64,000 nucleotides of DNA from NCBI GenBank assembly GCA_040387195.1, contig JAZKEF010000017.1, positions 1-64,000 on the forward strand, given 5' to 3'. This DNA is from UKL13-3 sp040387195. Lineage in GTDB: Bacteria; Bacteroidota; Bacteroidia; UKL13-3. The position numbers and the translations under genes are program-made. Below, one piece after another: positions 63,252 through 64,000 of this stretch (positions are counted from its first letter, which is position 1; each line of letters starts with the position of its first letter). The notes under the pieces are model-generated. The model did no database searches and was not told the DNA's origin. It saw nothing but the letters and a program-made list of their open reading frames with translations.

Positions 63252-64000
63252 TTATTCTCCGGTATGGATACACGGCAATAACTCAGAATAAAACAGAAAA
63301 GCCGTTCTGCTTTTCCCCAATCCTGCCGAAGCTTTTGATAGTTCAATGTAGTCAGCCTGTGTGGCAGGAATCAGTCTTTGTGGTGATATTTTATAATCTT
63401 TGATCAGCATTTTAACAATTCCATTGGCTTTGGCAGCCCCAAGGCTCCAATTATCTTCCCATTTTTCTTTTCCGGCATATACGGAATCTGTATGGTTTAC
63501 CACCAATAATTTAAGATCAGGCTGGGTACGCATCACATCGGCAATGATGACGGCAATTTTTGCGGATTTCATGGCATCAACCTTACTGCCCGGCAAGGCA
63601 AATAATAAACGGTCGCTTACTTCTACAATGGTTTGGGTGCAATTGGTGCGGCTTACAACTTCATGCTCGGCAAAACTGCTAAACGACATGATAATTTCAT
63701 CGGATAGCTTGATAAAAGCATCCCGTTCTTCGGCCTTGCGGGCTTTCATATCGGTAATGCTCAATTCTTTGTCGCGCAATAATTGCTGTTTTTGGTTAAG
63801 GGAATCCTCTTTTTCCTGCAAACGCTGGGTTAGGGCCTGCTCCATGGTAGCACTTTTGTTACCCAAAAACGATACCTCATCCTGCAGCATCCGTGCACGC
63901 TTTTCCAGCAGGGCACTGTCGGATTGCAACCGTTCGATGGTACGTTGGGATGCAGTGTATTTTTGCGTAGATACACATGAAACAGAAAGGATTATACAAC
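63252..64000 (-). CDS. OmpA-like lipoprotein, 5' end outside the window
   Basis: The minus-strand frame is open to the last base, so the start lies just outside. The visible N-terminus reads CIILSVSCVSTQKYTA, in which LSVSC is a good lipobox, so the mature protein probably begins at that Cys. A long coiled-coil-like helix (about 65 residues from LQSDSALLEKRARMLQDEVS) leads to an OmpA-like C-terminal domain (LLVVNHTDSVYAG, then GKSRTAFLFY). The usual NRRVEI is replaced by KSRTAF. It probably ties the outer membrane to peptidoglycan. Confidence 0.8.
   Translation of the reverse strand, partial: CIILSVSCVSTQKYTASQRTIERLQSDSALLEKRARMLQDEVSFLGNKSATMEQALTQRLQEKEDSLNQKQQLLRDKELSITDMKARKAEERDAFIKLSDEIIMSFSSFAEHEVVSRTNCTQTIVEVSDRLLFALPGSKVDAMKSAKIAVIIADVMRTQPDLKLLVVNHTDSVYAGKEKWEDNWSLGAAKANGIVKMLIKDYKISPQRLIPATQADYIELSKASAGLGKSRTAFLFYSELLPCIHTGE

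Overview
The window is about 64 kb of a chromosome from a member of the Bacteroidota. The evidence is two secreted proteins with type IX secretion (T9SS) C-terminal sorting domains, a HU-CCDC81/SPOR protein, a TonB receptor with a carboxypeptidase-like regulatory domain, promoters of the TAnnTTTG type, few clear Shine-Dalgarno sequences and a low GC content. The order within the phylum cannot be fixed from the sequence. A run of ten Ns at 22848-22857 shows that this is a draft or metagenome-derived scaffold.

Region 1 (1-11.3 kb) is envelope and housekeeping: the end of a KdsC phosphatase, a T9SS cargo protein, a secreted protein of unknown function, and a minus-strand set of TonB receptor, 1020-residue TPR protein, outer-membrane barrel and HU/SPOR protein.

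Region 2 (11.5-38.4 kb) is one plus-strand capsule or O-antigen locus of 24 genes closed by a clear terminator. Export: two very large Wza-like SLBB proteins, a Wzz-like chain-length protein without kinase domain, a Wzx flippase and a Wzy-like polymerase. Sugar supply: a TviB/WbpA-type dehydrogenase with WbpB-, WbpE- and WbpD-like enzymes makes a 2,3-diacetamido uronic acid; WbpG, HisH2 and HisF2 homologues convert an acetamido group to acetamidino; a WbpP/TviC-like 4-epimerase supplies a galacto epimer; and an FnlA/cupin/FnlC/FnlB set makes UDP-L-FucNAc. A cassette of AAC(3)-like acyltransferase, KAS III, acyl carrier protein and SDR reductase probably makes and attaches a short hydroxyacyl group to an amino sugar. 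A polysaccharide deacetylase-like protein and two glycosyltransferases complete the locus. No initiating phosphoglycosyl transferase is present.

Region 3 (38.6-64 kb) holds a GT-C membrane protein, an aldo/keto reductase, Ogt, SppA, PurB, AroE, an OmpA protein, a large T9SS adhesin-like protein with a CxxCH motif, a redox-stress group (4Fe-4S protein, two pirins, YceI, MarR) with a palindromic operator candidate, an alpha/beta hydrolase, a Crp/Fnr regulator with a VOC protein, RarA, RlpA, PabB, a YkuK-like RNase H fold protein, an RlmI-like rRNA methyltransferase and several small secreted proteins.

Small-scale structure: many genes have a -7 box (TAnnTTTG, TAnnTTCG or TAnnTTGC) only 2 to 10 bases before the start codon, which suggests very short leaders. 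Several short REP-like repeats lie in the intergenic gaps of region 3. I saw no tRNA, rRNA, CRISPR array, insertion sequence or prophage.
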